Shown one piece after another: positions 6,215 through 12,128 of a stretch of 12,128 bases of DNA. Both the position numbers and the translations under genes were made by a program. The notes under the pieces were generated by a model that had not been told where the DNA came from, did no database searches, and worked only from the letters and a program-made list of their open reading frames with translations. The stretch is from assembly GCA_021801615.1 (NCBI GenBank), contig JAJYXS010000092.1, forward strand, positions 1 through 12,128, written 5' to 3'. Origin of the DNA: Actinomycetes bacterium. Its GTDB lineage: Bacteria > Actinomycetota > Acidimicrobiia > Acidimicrobiales > RAAP-2. Positions within the stretch are counted from its first letter, which is position 1, and each line of letters opens with the position of its first letter.

Positions 6215-7887
6215 CGGCGCGGCCGCCGGCTATCGCGCCAGGCGACGTGCGCATCGGGGTCGACGTCGGCAGCACGAACACCGACGCGGTCGCGGTCGCC
6301 GGAACCCGGGTCATCGCATCCGTGAAGCGGCCCACGACCGGAGAGGTGGGCGAGGGGATCGTCGACGCGCTCGGCGCACTGCTCGAGCGGCTCCCGACGC
6401 ACCGAGAGGCCGTGGCGGCCGTGATGGTCGGGACGACCCAGTTCGTCAACGCTCTCGTGCAGGCGAAGGACCTGGCGACGACGGGGGTGCTCAGGATCGG
6501 GCTGCCCTCCACCGCCGCCCTTCCGCCTCTCGTCGACTGGCCGCCCCGGCTGCGCAGGGCCATCGGGGACGTCGTCTGCCTCTGCCGAGGGGGTCACGAG
6601 TACGACGGGAGCACGATCGCCCCCTTGGATCGAGAGGCGGTCCGTCGGGCGGGAGAGCAGATGGCGGAGAGAGGCGTCACCTCGGTCGCGATCACTTCGG
6701 TGTTCTCTCCACTGAACCCCGAGCACGAGCTCGAGGCGGCGGCGCTCCTCCAAGACGTGCTGCACGGTGTGGAGGTGACGCTGTCGTCGGACATCGGTCG
6801 GATCGGGCTCCTCGAGCGGGAGAACGCGACGATCGTGAACGCGTCCTTGCGCAGGCTCGCAGCCTCCACCGTCGCGGCGCTCGAGCGCGCGATCGAGTCG
6901 GTCGGGCTCTCCGCACCGCTGTTCGTGTCCCAGAACGACGGGACCGTCATGAACGCGGACTACGCTCGGCGGTTCCCGGTCGCCACCTTCGCATCGGGTC
7001 CCACGAACTCCATCCGCGGTGCCGCGTTCCTCTCGGGCCTCTCCGACGCCGCGGTGATCGACGTCGGCGGGACCACGGCGGACGTCGGGATGCTCGTCAA
7101 AGGGTTCCCGCGCCCGGCCCCGCTCGTGGTGGAGGTGGCTGGCGTGCGGACGAACTTCCGCATGCCCGACGTCCTTTCCCTCGGGATCGGCGGTGGCAGC
7201 GTCGTGCGCGGTCCCTGGGAGGAGCTCCGCACGGGACGTCCGCGACCTGCGAGCGATGGCGGAGCTGCGGCGGCGGAGCCCGAGATCGGGCCGGACAGCG
7301 TCGGTTACGAGCTCGCGCGCAAGGCGCTCGTGTTCGGTGGAGACACCTTGACGGCGACCGATCTGGCCGTGGCGCTCGGGCGCCTCGATCTGGGGGATCG
7401 CGCACTCGTGGCGCACGTGCCGAAGGATTTCGTCGAGGCTGCGTGGGCCCGGATCCAGTCCCGCCTCGCCGGCGGTCTCGACCGGATGAGGACGTCACCT
7501 GAGCCGGTGGCGGTCGTGGCCGTCGGCGGAGGATCGGCGCTGGTCGAAGAGGAGCTCCCAGGCGCGGCGAAGGTGCTGCGGGTCGACCACGGCGAGGTCG
7601 CGAACGCCGTCGGGGCGGCCATGGCCCAGATCGGAGCGGAGGTGGACCGGATCGTCCACGTCGGCTCTGCCGGACGCCGTGCCGCCGTCGAGGAAGTCGC
7701 CGCCGATGCCGCGCGTCGCGCGGTCGAGTCCGGGGCTCGCGAAGAGAGCGTCCAGATCGTGGAGGTCGAAGAGATCCCGATCAGTTACCTCCCCGGTGAC
7801 GCGCTGCGCGTTCGGGTCAAGGCGGTCGGCAGCCTCGCGCCGCTCGTCCCGGGGGAAGGTCGGTCTCGGGAAGGTCGGTCTCGATGA
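6211..7887 (+). CDS. Short hydantoinase/oxoprolinase subunit A-like protein
   Basis: The gene encodes 558 residues, starting at the ATG inside the ATGA overlap with the large subunit; GGGGGGAG just upstream serves as ribosome site. The N-terminal actin-like ATPase half has the phosphate loop 'GVDVGSTNTDAV' (16-27), where most members have DVGGTNTD, and 'VGTTQFVNALVQ' further on. The main Hydantoinase_A domain has 'NDGTVMN', 'ASGPTNSIRGAAFLSG' and 'VIDVGGTTADVGM' (282-293), with 'LSLGIGGGSVV'. Classical HyuA and 5-oxoprolinase A are near 680 residues and pair with HyuB. This shorter form is the type found near DUF917 genes, and no HyuB is visible. ATP-driven opening of a cyclic imide or lactam is the family expectation; the actual substrate is unknown. 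The C-terminus ends in a duplicated EGRSR. Confidence 0.88.
   Translation: MTARPPAIAPGDVRIGVDVGSTNTDAVAVAGTRVIASVKRPTTGEVGEGIVDALGALLERLPTHREAVAAVMVGTTQFVNALVQAKDLATTGVLRIGLPSTAALPPLVDWPPRLRRAIGDVVCLCRGGHEYDGSTIAPLDREAVRRAGEQMAERGVTSVAITSVFSPLNPEHELEAAALLQDVLHGVEVTLSSDIGRIGLLERENATIVNASLRRLAASTVAALERAIESVGLSAPLFVSQNDGTVMNADYARRFPVATFASGPTNSIRGAAFLSGLSDAAVIDVGGTTADVGMLVKGFPRPAPLVVEVAGVRTNFRMPDVLSLGIGGGSVVRGPWEELRTGRPRPASDGGAAAAEPEIGPDSVGYELARKALVFGGDTLTATDLAVALGRLDLGDRALVAHVPKDFVEAAWARIQSRLAGGLDRMRTSPEPVAVVAVGGGSALVEEELPGAAKVLRVDHGEVANAVGAAMAQIGAEVDRIVHVGSAGRRAAVEEVAADAARRAVESGAREESVQIVEVEEIPISYLPGDALRVRVKAVGSLAPLVPGEGRSREGRSR
7853..7882 (+). repeat. Exact 15-bp tandem duplication at the HyuA-like/SDR junction
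   Basis: GGGAAGGTCGGTCTC occurs twice head to tail (7853-7867, 7868-7882). It doubles the last five codons of the HyuA-like protein (EGRSR-EGRSR) and also the GGGAAGG that acts as ribosome site for the SDR start at 7884. The frame is preserved. Confidence 0.92.
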
Positions 7888-8714
7888 GCGCTCGGGTGGC
7901 CGACGAAGCTCGACGTGGCGTCGAAGAACGACCGGAGCCACGCCCTGGCGTCGCTGCGCTCGTCGGCGGGCGTCTCTCCGGGCGCGTGGTGCTCGTCACC
8001 GGAGGCTCTCGCAACCTCGGTGCAGAGATCGCGCGGGTCATGGCGGAGGCCGGGGCGGTGCTCGCCGTCAACCACCGCGCCTCTCCTGATGACGCCGCCG
8101 CGGTGGTCTCCAGTCTTCCTGGGACCGGCCACCTGGCGGTCGCCGGCGACGTGTCCTGCGAGGAAGGTGTCGACCAGGTCGTGTCGACCGTCGAACGGAC
8201 GACCCGAGCACACGTCTCGGTGCTCGTGAACAATGTCGGTCCGTTCTCGCTCACGCCGTTCGCCGATCTGCCGGAGCGCGAGTTCGACGCCATCTGGAAC
8301 GCCAACGTGCGCTCGGCCTATCTCGCTGCCCGTCGAGTCGCCGGCGGCATGCGCTCGGCAGGCTGGGGCCGGGTGGTCAACCTCTCGGCCGGCTCGGCCT
8401 TCGGGCGGGACCACTCCGTGTACAGCCTGGCGAAGGCCGCCGTGATCACGCTCACCGAATGCCTCGCGACCGAGCTCGGGCCCGAGGTGACGGTCAACTG
8501 CGTCGCACCGGGTCAGATCGCAGAGTCGGCTGACGAGATCTCCGAGATCGACCCCGGTTTCGTGACGCGCACCCTCGCTCGCACGCCGGCCGGGCGTCTT
8601 GTCACCCGCCGGGAGGTCGCCGAGCTGGTCGCCCTCTGTGTCGGGCCGGTCTTCGATGCCGTGACCGGTGCGACGATCCCCGCGGACGGAGGAGCCAGGC
8701 TCCCGCGAAGTTGA
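7884..8714 (+). CDS. Short-chain dehydrogenase/reductase (SDR), FabG-like
   Basis: The gene encodes 276 residues. Classical SDR features appear in order: the nucleotide-binding 'VLVTGGSRNLG' (36-46), 'NNVG' (116-119), N141, 'VVNLSAGS' with probable catalytic S168, the Y180xxxK184 pair in 'VYSLAKAAV', then 'VNCVAPGQI', and a C-terminal 'TGATIPADGGARL' strand typical of the family. It should be a cytoplasmic NAD(P)-dependent alcohol or keto reductase. The ATG at 7884 overlaps the HyuA-like stop (ATGA). It leaves about 30 residues before the first strand, longer than the usual 5-10, but I see no better later start. R65 after the second strand might favour NADP, weakly. The context suggests oxidation or reduction of an intermediate of the same pathway. 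Confidence 0.92.
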   Translation: MSARVADEARRGVEERPEPRPGVAALVGGRLSGRVVLVTGGSRNLGAEIARVMAEAGAVLAVNHRASPDDAAAVVSSLPGTGHLAVAGDVSCEEGVDQVVSTVERTTRAHVSVLVNNVGPFSLTPFADLPEREFDAIWNANVRSAYLAARRVAGGMRSAGWGRVVNLSAGSAFGRDHSVYSLAKAAVITLTECLATELGPEVTVNCVAPGQIAESADEISEIDPGFVTRTLARTPAGRLVTRREVAELVALCVGPVFDAVTGATIPADGGARLPRS

Positions 8715-8718
8715 TCGC

Positions 8719-8724
8719 TAGAAT
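8719..8724 (+). promoter_or_regulatory. Candidate -10 element for the IclR gene
   Basis: TAGAAT differs from TATAAT at one base and lies just after the SDR stop. Transcription would begin near 8731, so the GTG at 8725 could not be used and the GTG at 8803 would get a leader of about 70 nt. No clear -35 is seen, and read-through from the upstream operon remains possible. Confidence 0.35.
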
Positions 8725-8802
8725 GTGGCCTGGCCGGAATGGGCAGTGTGTTCGACTTCGGAAGGGCGCCTGCGAGCGAGGACGCGAACCGAGATACTCA
8801 CA

Positions 8803-9699
8803 GTGAACGCGAAGTCGATCGAGGAGCGGTCCGCGGCTGGTGGGGCGACCGGCGGGGCGAAAGCTCTCGTCAAGGGCATCGCCGTCGTGAACCTGCTCGC
8901 GGAGCACCGGCACGGCCTGCGTGTCACCGATCTCGCAAGAGAGCTCGACCTTCCCCGGGCGACCACCATCCGACTTGTCGAAGCACTGTGCGCCGCGCGC
9001 CTCGTGCGTGCCGACGCCGATGGCCGGTACCGCCTCGGGCCACGCTGCGCGGTGTGGGGATCGAATTTCGTCTCGTCGTTCGAGCTGCGAGATGCAGCCG
9101 CGGATCTCATGACCGAGCTCGTCGACGCGTCCAACGAGACCTGCCACCTCGGGATCTGCGAGGCGAGGAGCGTCCTTTACATCCACAAGGTCGAGTGCGC
9201 GCACTCGCTGCGGATGGTCAGCCACGTCGGGGGGACCAACCCGTTGCACTCGACCGGGCTCGGCAAGGCGATCCTCGCGTTCCTGCCGGAAGAAGAGCAG
9301 GAGGAGTACCTCGCCGGCCCGCTCGAGCGGCGTACCCCCAACACGATCGTCGACGCCCAGATGCTGCGCGCGGAGCTGGACCGTATCCGTGTGCACGGGT
9401 ACGCGGTCGACGACGTGGAGAACGAGCTTGGAGTGCGTTGCATCGGGGCGCCGATCTTCGATCACGATGGTCGGCTCGCGGGAAGCCTGAGCCTCTCCGG
9501 GCCGACCATCCGGATGAGCTGGGAGCGGATGGAGCAGCTGCGGGGACTCGTCGTCGACGCGGCCGGCACGATCTCGGCTCGGCTGGGGCACGGCCTCGGG
9601 TCTCGGCCCAGTCAGGTCGATGGGAACGGCAAGGCCCGGCAGCGGCCGGCCGGCCCGCTGCCACGTCTCCGGCGCCCGAGGTCGGTGGAGCGACGCTGA
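8803..9699 (+). CDS. IclR family transcriptional regulator
   Basis: The GTG at 8803 gives 298 residues; an in-frame GTG at 8725 would add 26 residues of uncharacteristic sequence and lies at the putative -10. The winged helix-turn-helix spans about residues 21-83 ('GLRVTDLARELDLPRATTIRLVEAL', then 'DGRYRLG'). The effector-binding domain shows the family signatures 'PLHSTGLGKAILA' and 'ENELGVRCIGAPIFDHDGRLAGSLSLSGP'. A basic, Pro/Arg-rich tail of about 30 residues follows. IclR proteins bind short palindromes and respond to small aromatic, heterocyclic or acid ligands, as repressors or activators. Its position after the catabolic operon suggests local control, perhaps through the palindrome at 2450-2464. 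The target is inferred; the family is firm. The start is moderately certain, since both candidates have weak ribosome sites. Confidence 0.9.
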   Translation: MNAKSIEERSAAGGATGGAKALVKGIAVVNLLAEHRHGLRVTDLARELDLPRATTIRLVEALCAARLVRADADGRYRLGPRCAVWGSNFVSSFELRDAAADLMTELVDASNETCHLGICEARSVLYIHKVECAHSLRMVSHVGGTNPLHSTGLGKAILAFLPEEEQEEYLAGPLERRTPNTIVDAQMLRAELDRIRVHGYAVDDVENELGVRCIGAPIFDHDGRLAGSLSLSGPTIRMSWERMEQLRGLVVDAAGTISARLGHGLGSRPSQVDGNGKARQRPAGPLPRLRRPRSVERR

Positions 9700-9704
9700 C
9701 CGCG

Positions 9705-9736
9705 GGCACCCCTCACCGTGCACGGTGAGGGGTGCC
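9705..9736. terminator. Perfect 32-bp palindrome between convergent genes, probable bidirectional terminator
   Basis: Arms GGCACCCCTCACCG and CGGTGAGGGGTGCC pair perfectly across a TGCA centre. The element begins 5 nt after the IclR stop and 43 nt after the solute-binding protein stop on the other strand, so it can end both transcripts. There is no T-tract on either side, which is common in high-GC actinobacteria. A protein-binding site is the alternative, but a position between two stops favours termination. Confidence 0.75.
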
Positions 9737-9745
9737 GAGCCCGTT

Positions 9746-9757
9746 GCCCCGAGGGGC
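9746..9757 (-). terminator. Small secondary hairpin downstream of the solute-binding protein gene
   Basis: GCCC-CGAG-GGGC forms a 4-bp stem with a four-base loop, 22 nt past the stop of the solute-binding protein gene and before the large palindrome. It may assist termination of the - strand transcript. Alone it is weak evidence. Confidence 0.3.
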
Positions 9758-9779
9758 GCAGACGCGATCGAAGTCGGTC

Positions 9780-11648
9780 CTACTTCAAGACGAAGTCCTG
9801 GGGGAAGACGTTCCCGGACACCGGATTGAAGGTCACGCCGCTCAGCCTGGTGGACACGGCATTGAATGTGTAGGTCTCCATCTGCCACACTTCCGGCTCG
9901 TTGTCCACCATGTACGTGTCGTACGCCTGCATGGCTTTGACCGTTTGGGAACCGGTCGCGGTCTTCGTGGCGTTGATGAGCGAGTCGAGCTTCGGTGTCG
10001 CCGGGATGTCGAGGCCGACGTGGCCCTCGAACGTCACGGCACCTTCCGGGTAGGGAGAATCGAAGTAGCGCCCGAACCCAGCTCCCCAGTTCGCTATCTG
10101 CCAACCGGGGCTGTCGCATGTCGCGGTCCCGCAGATGTCGCCGACGATCGAGGTGAACGGCTGCTGGGAAAGATCGAGCACGATCCCCGCTTCGCTTGCG
10201 TCGCTCTTGTAGCTCTCCATTTCCTCCGTCATGTACGTGCTCCCAGTGATGTAGACGACAGAAAAGGTGAGCTTCCTTCCCCGCGCGATACCCGCTCCGC
10301 AGTCAGAGCTTCCGGTACCGGGTCGCTCGCACACCGCGGGGCCCTTCGAGGGGATCTTCCAGCCGTGCGAGACGAGGAGCCTGCGCGCCGCCGAGATGCT
10401 GAACGGGTCCTTCCTCTGGACCGGAGCCATGTACGGGGTCTTGGGCACCGTGGGGATGGGACCGTAGTCCACGTACCCGCCGATCCCGCCGAGGATCGCC
10501 TTGATCTGCTCGGGTTGGTTCATGACGTCGTTGAGGGCCTTGCGGATGTAGAGCTGCTTCACGAGCGGTCCCACGACCGGGCTCCGGTAGTTCAAGGAGA
10601 GCATGTTGATCGCCATGAGCTCGGAGCGGACGATCTTGTAGCCTGCGCCCTCCACCCGCGGAAGCTCGGCCAGATCGGTGACGGGCACGTAGCCGATGTC
10701 GACGCTTCCGGACAGCACGGCATCGAATTCGGCTGTCGACGAGGTGAAGGGGACCTCTTCGAACTCGGCAATGTGCGGCTTGTCCGGGCCTGAGTAGGCC
10801 GGGTTCGGCACGAGGGCGACGAACCCGTTGCTTGTGAAGCGCTTCAGCTTCCAAGGCCCGTCGACCACCTGCCAGAGCGGGTTCGTGTCGTACGACGCGA
10901 TGTCCTTTCCCTGCGCGAGCAGGAAGGAGTAGACGGCGCGTGCGCCGGCCGGGGTCTCGTCGTAGTTCCCGACCGGACCGCTCGCGGATTCCTCGTCCCA
11001 CGCCTGTTGCGGCATCGGAACGATAGCGGCGAGCTCTGTGTCGGTGAACCAGACCGGGTTGTATGCATGGTTCAGCTTGAAGACGATCGTGCGAGCTCCT
11101 TTGACGGTGTAGCTCACCACGTTGTCCGGCATGCTTCCTGGCGTATAGCGTGCCCACTTTGTCTTCTCGGCTTTGAGCAGGTTCATGAAGAAGGTGACAT
11201 CGCGGGCCGTGAGGGGCGTGCCGTCTGACCACCTGTACTTCTTGAGGGTCACGCTCACGACCGTGTCGCCGTCGCTGTAGACGGGAGGCTTGGCGAGGCT
11301 CGCCGCGGAGTTGATCGCCTGGATGCTCGACCGAGCTCCGAGGGTGTACAGCGGAGGCCACATCTTCGCCATGAGGTTGTAATTGGCGAGAATGTTCGTC
11401 GCGCCTGTGACGAAGGGGAAGATGTTGTCGGGGGTTCCCTGCGCTCCTTCGGCCATCGTGACGACGCCACTCCGCTGGGCGTGGCTCTTGGCCGTGGCAG
11501 CCGATGCAGACGAGGAGAGCCCGGCGTTGATCGCTGCGGCAAGGAAGATGCAGGCCAGCACGGTCGTGCTCGAAGAGAGCGACGAGAGCAGCCTGCGAGC
11601 GCCAGCTCGTCCTTCGGGGGTCCGCTGTTCGGAGGTCCGCTGTGGCAT
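9780..11648 (-). CDS. ABC transporter solute-binding protein, family 5 (peptide/dipeptide type), secreted
   Basis: The gene encodes 622 residues from an ATG preceded by AAGGAG at 5 nt; the longer frame from 11753 would start before the predicted promoter's transcription start. The N-terminus is an export signal: a basic RR segment, a hydrophobic stretch (VLACIFLAAAINAGL) and an ASA-AT cleavage site. The VLAC could be a poor lipobox, which would make it a lipoprotein. The mature part has the SBP_bac_5 hallmark 'WSDGTPLTARDVTFFMNLL', then 'DGPWKLKRFTSNGFVALVPNPAY' and 'FDAVLSGSVDIGYVP'. Cysteine pairs near 'CERPGTGSSDC' and 'CGTATC' fit an extracytoplasmic protein. Family members capture peptides, nickel, opines or other solutes for an ABC importer. 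No permease or ATPase gene is adjacent, so it is an orphan within this window. Sampled base composition (53-67% G+C per line) is lower than in the operon. Confidence 0.9.
   Translation of the reverse strand: MPQRTSEQRTPEGRAGARRLLSSLSSSTTVLACIFLAAAINAGLSSSASAATAKSHAQRSGVVTMAEGAQGTPDNIFPFVTGATNILANYNLMAKMWPPLYTLGARSSIQAINSAASLAKPPVYSDGDTVVSVTLKKYRWSDGTPLTARDVTFFMNLLKAEKTKWARYTPGSMPDNVVSYTVKGARTIVFKLNHAYNPVWFTDTELAAIVPMPQQAWDEESASGPVGNYDETPAGARAVYSFLLAQGKDIASYDTNPLWQVVDGPWKLKRFTSNGFVALVPNPAYSGPDKPHIAEFEEVPFTSSTAEFDAVLSGSVDIGYVPVTDLAELPRVEGAGYKIVRSELMAINMLSLNYRSPVVGPLVKQLYIRKALNDVMNQPEQIKAILGGIGGYVDYGPIPTVPKTPYMAPVQRKDPFSISAARRLLVSHGWKIPSKGPAVCERPGTGSSDCGAGIARGRKLTFSVVYITGSTYMTEEMESYKSDASEAGIVLDLSQQPFTSIVGDICGTATCDSPGWQIANWGAGFGRYFDSPYPEGAVTFEGHVGLDIPATPKLDSLINATKTATGSQTVKAMQAYDTYMVDNEPEVWQMETYTFNAVSTRLSGVTFNPVSGNVFPQDFVLK
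11614..11643 (-). repeat. Near-exact 15-bp tandem duplication at the start of the solute-binding protein gene
   Basis: TCGGGGGTCCGCTGT (11614-11628) is followed directly by TCGGAGGTCCGCTGT (11629-11643, + strand reading), one mismatch. In the protein this doubles a five-residue unit just after the start: QRTSE then QRTPE. It lies in the n-region of the signal peptide. Confidence 0.85.
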
Positions 11649-11653
11649 GTCCA

Positions 11654-11659
11654 CTCCTT
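11654..11659 (-). promoter_or_regulatory. Shine-Dalgarno deciding the solute-binding protein start
   Basis: On the - strand AAGGAG stands 5 nt before the ATG at 11648. It places the signal peptide at the N-terminus, as expected for this family. Confidence 0.85.
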
Positions 11660-11723
11660 GTCTCGTCCAGGGTCTGGCCTGGTCGCCGTCGCCGTGGGCG
11701 AGCAATCCGTGTCGGCCCCAGCG

Positions 11724-11753
11724 AACGTAGAGTGATAGGTGATCAACCGTCAA
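11724..11753 (-). promoter_or_regulatory. Candidate promoter of the solute-binding protein gene
   Basis: On the - strand TTGACG (11748-11753) and TACGTT (11724-11729) are separated by 18 bp, a good match to a housekeeping-type promoter. Transcription would start near 11717, giving a leader of about 70 nt. The spacer holds a close direct repeat (GTGAT..GTGAT on the + strand) that might be a regulator site. Confidence 0.55.
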
Positions 11754-11889
11754 CTTCGCTGAGGCGGTGTCGCACGCGCTGCACGCGCTTTTCGCGGTCG
11801 GCCGTCGCGACGTGGGTGAGGAACCGATCGAGCCGCGTACGGTCGCCGCGTCGTTCGCTCGCCACGCGTCGCTCGGTCGCTCGCTTGGG

Positions 11890-11956
11890 CTCTACTGCCT
11901 GCGCTCAGCTCGACTGCCTGTGCTCGGCTCGGCTGCCTGTGCTCGGCTCTACTGCC
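11890..11956 (-). repeat. 19-bp tandem repeat, three copies plus a partial, overlapping the end of the HspR-like gene
   Basis: Units start at 11890, 11909 and 11928, with a 10-bp partial unit at 11947. Copies two and three differ at one base, copy one at a few more. The + strand unit is CTCGACTGCCTGTGCTCGG. The partial unit contains the CAG-TAG end of the HspR-like gene. Three units are 57 bp, so the CAG-TAG in the first unit (TAG at 11892-11894) is in the same frame. Confidence 0.9.
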
Positions 11957-12128
11957 CGGGTGACCGCTCGCGCCTGCGGGCGAGCTCGGCTTCGAGCCGC
12001 TCGACCGTGGCCCGGAGCTCGGCGAGCTGCTGCTGGAGGGCGAGGACCTTCTTCACGCCGGCGAGGTTCAGCCCGTCTCCCGTGAGCGCGGCGATGAGCC
12101 GGAGACGTTCGACGTCCTCGGCGCTGTA
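11949..12128 (-). CDS. HspR-like MerR-family regulator, C-terminal part only
   Basis: Only the last 59 residues are visible; the start lies beyond the right edge. 'YSAEDVERLRLIAALTGDGLNLAGVKKVLAL' matches the part of HspR and related MerR proteins that follows the first winged helix ('lYSe.DverL..I..Lt.e.GvNLaGv..iL.L'). A heptad-rich coiled coil follows ('LQQQLAELRATVERLEAELARR'), and the protein ends in RERSPGQ. HspR represses the dnaK chaperone operon in actinobacteria and is often its last gene, so dnaK-grpE-dnaJ may lie to the right (inference). A different MerR protein is possible because the DNA-binding helices are not in the window. It is probably unrelated to the catabolic operon. 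Confidence 0.8.
   Translation of the reverse strand, partial: YSAEDVERLRLIAALTGDGLNLAGVKKVLALQQQLAELRATVERLEAELARRRERSPGQ

Noticed and set aside
11649..11753. N-terminal extension of the solute-binding protein to 11753
   Set aside because: It would begin upstream of the predicted transcription start and would bury the signal peptide 35 residues inside the protein.
11890..11956. CRISPR array
   Set aside because: Units are 19 bp, directly adjacent with no spacers, and there are only three to four of them.
11642..12085. A + strand 147-residue frame across the right end
   Set aside because: It is Arg/Ala-rich, overlaps the solute-binding protein promoter, runs through the 19-bp repeat and lies antisense to the clearly coding HspR-like frame.

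Overview
The window is about 12.1 kb of GC-rich DNA: sample lines inside the central operon run 70-75% G+C. Tight ATGA/GTGA gene overlaps, GTG starts, a leaderless-type promoter, a probable F420/FMN luciferase-like oxidoreductase and an HspR-type MerR regulator all point to an actinomycetote. The sequence does not let me name a genus. It looks like a catabolic accessory locus lying next to a stress-regulator gene.

Left edge (2-1257, + strand): the 3' part of a luciferase-like monooxygenase gene, overlapped by ATGA with a small SnoaL/NTF2-like gene. Facing them on the - strand is a DUF917 (S-methyl-thiohydantoin desulfurase-like) gene (1302-2405). It is divergent from a five-gene + strand operon (2495-8714): FAD, 2Fe-2S and molybdopterin subunits of a xanthine dehydrogenase/CoxMSL-type hydroxylase, a short hydantoinase/oxoprolinase A-like protein, and a short-chain dehydrogenase. 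An IclR regulator (8803-9699) follows in the same direction. The 89-nt divergent region (2406-2494) holds a candidate leaderless promoter, a candidate -10 for DUF917, and a 15-bp TGG...CCA palindrome resembling IclR-family operators.

Right part: a perfect 32-bp palindrome separates the IclR gene from a convergent - strand gene for a secreted family-5 solute-binding protein (9780-11648). No permease or ATPase gene is visible beside it. Its start is set by a strong Shine-Dalgarno, and a -35/-10 pair lies upstream. The 300 bases between its start and the next gene (11649-11948) hold that ribosome site, the promoter and a 19-bp tandem repeat; I see no gene there. At the right edge is the C-terminal part of an HspR/MerR-like regulator on the - strand, so a dnaK-type chaperone operon may lie beyond the window.

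Working model (inference): the molybdenum hydroxylase oxidises a ring carbon next to nitrogen in an N-heterocycle, giving a lactam or hydantoin-like ring. The HyuA-like and DUF917 proteins then open or desulfurise that ring, the SDR and perhaps the luciferase-like and SnoaL proteins handle neighbouring redox or processing steps, and IclR senses the substrate. No HyuB is present. Four short tandem duplications (15-21 bp units) sit at gene edges and form a second, unexplained theme.
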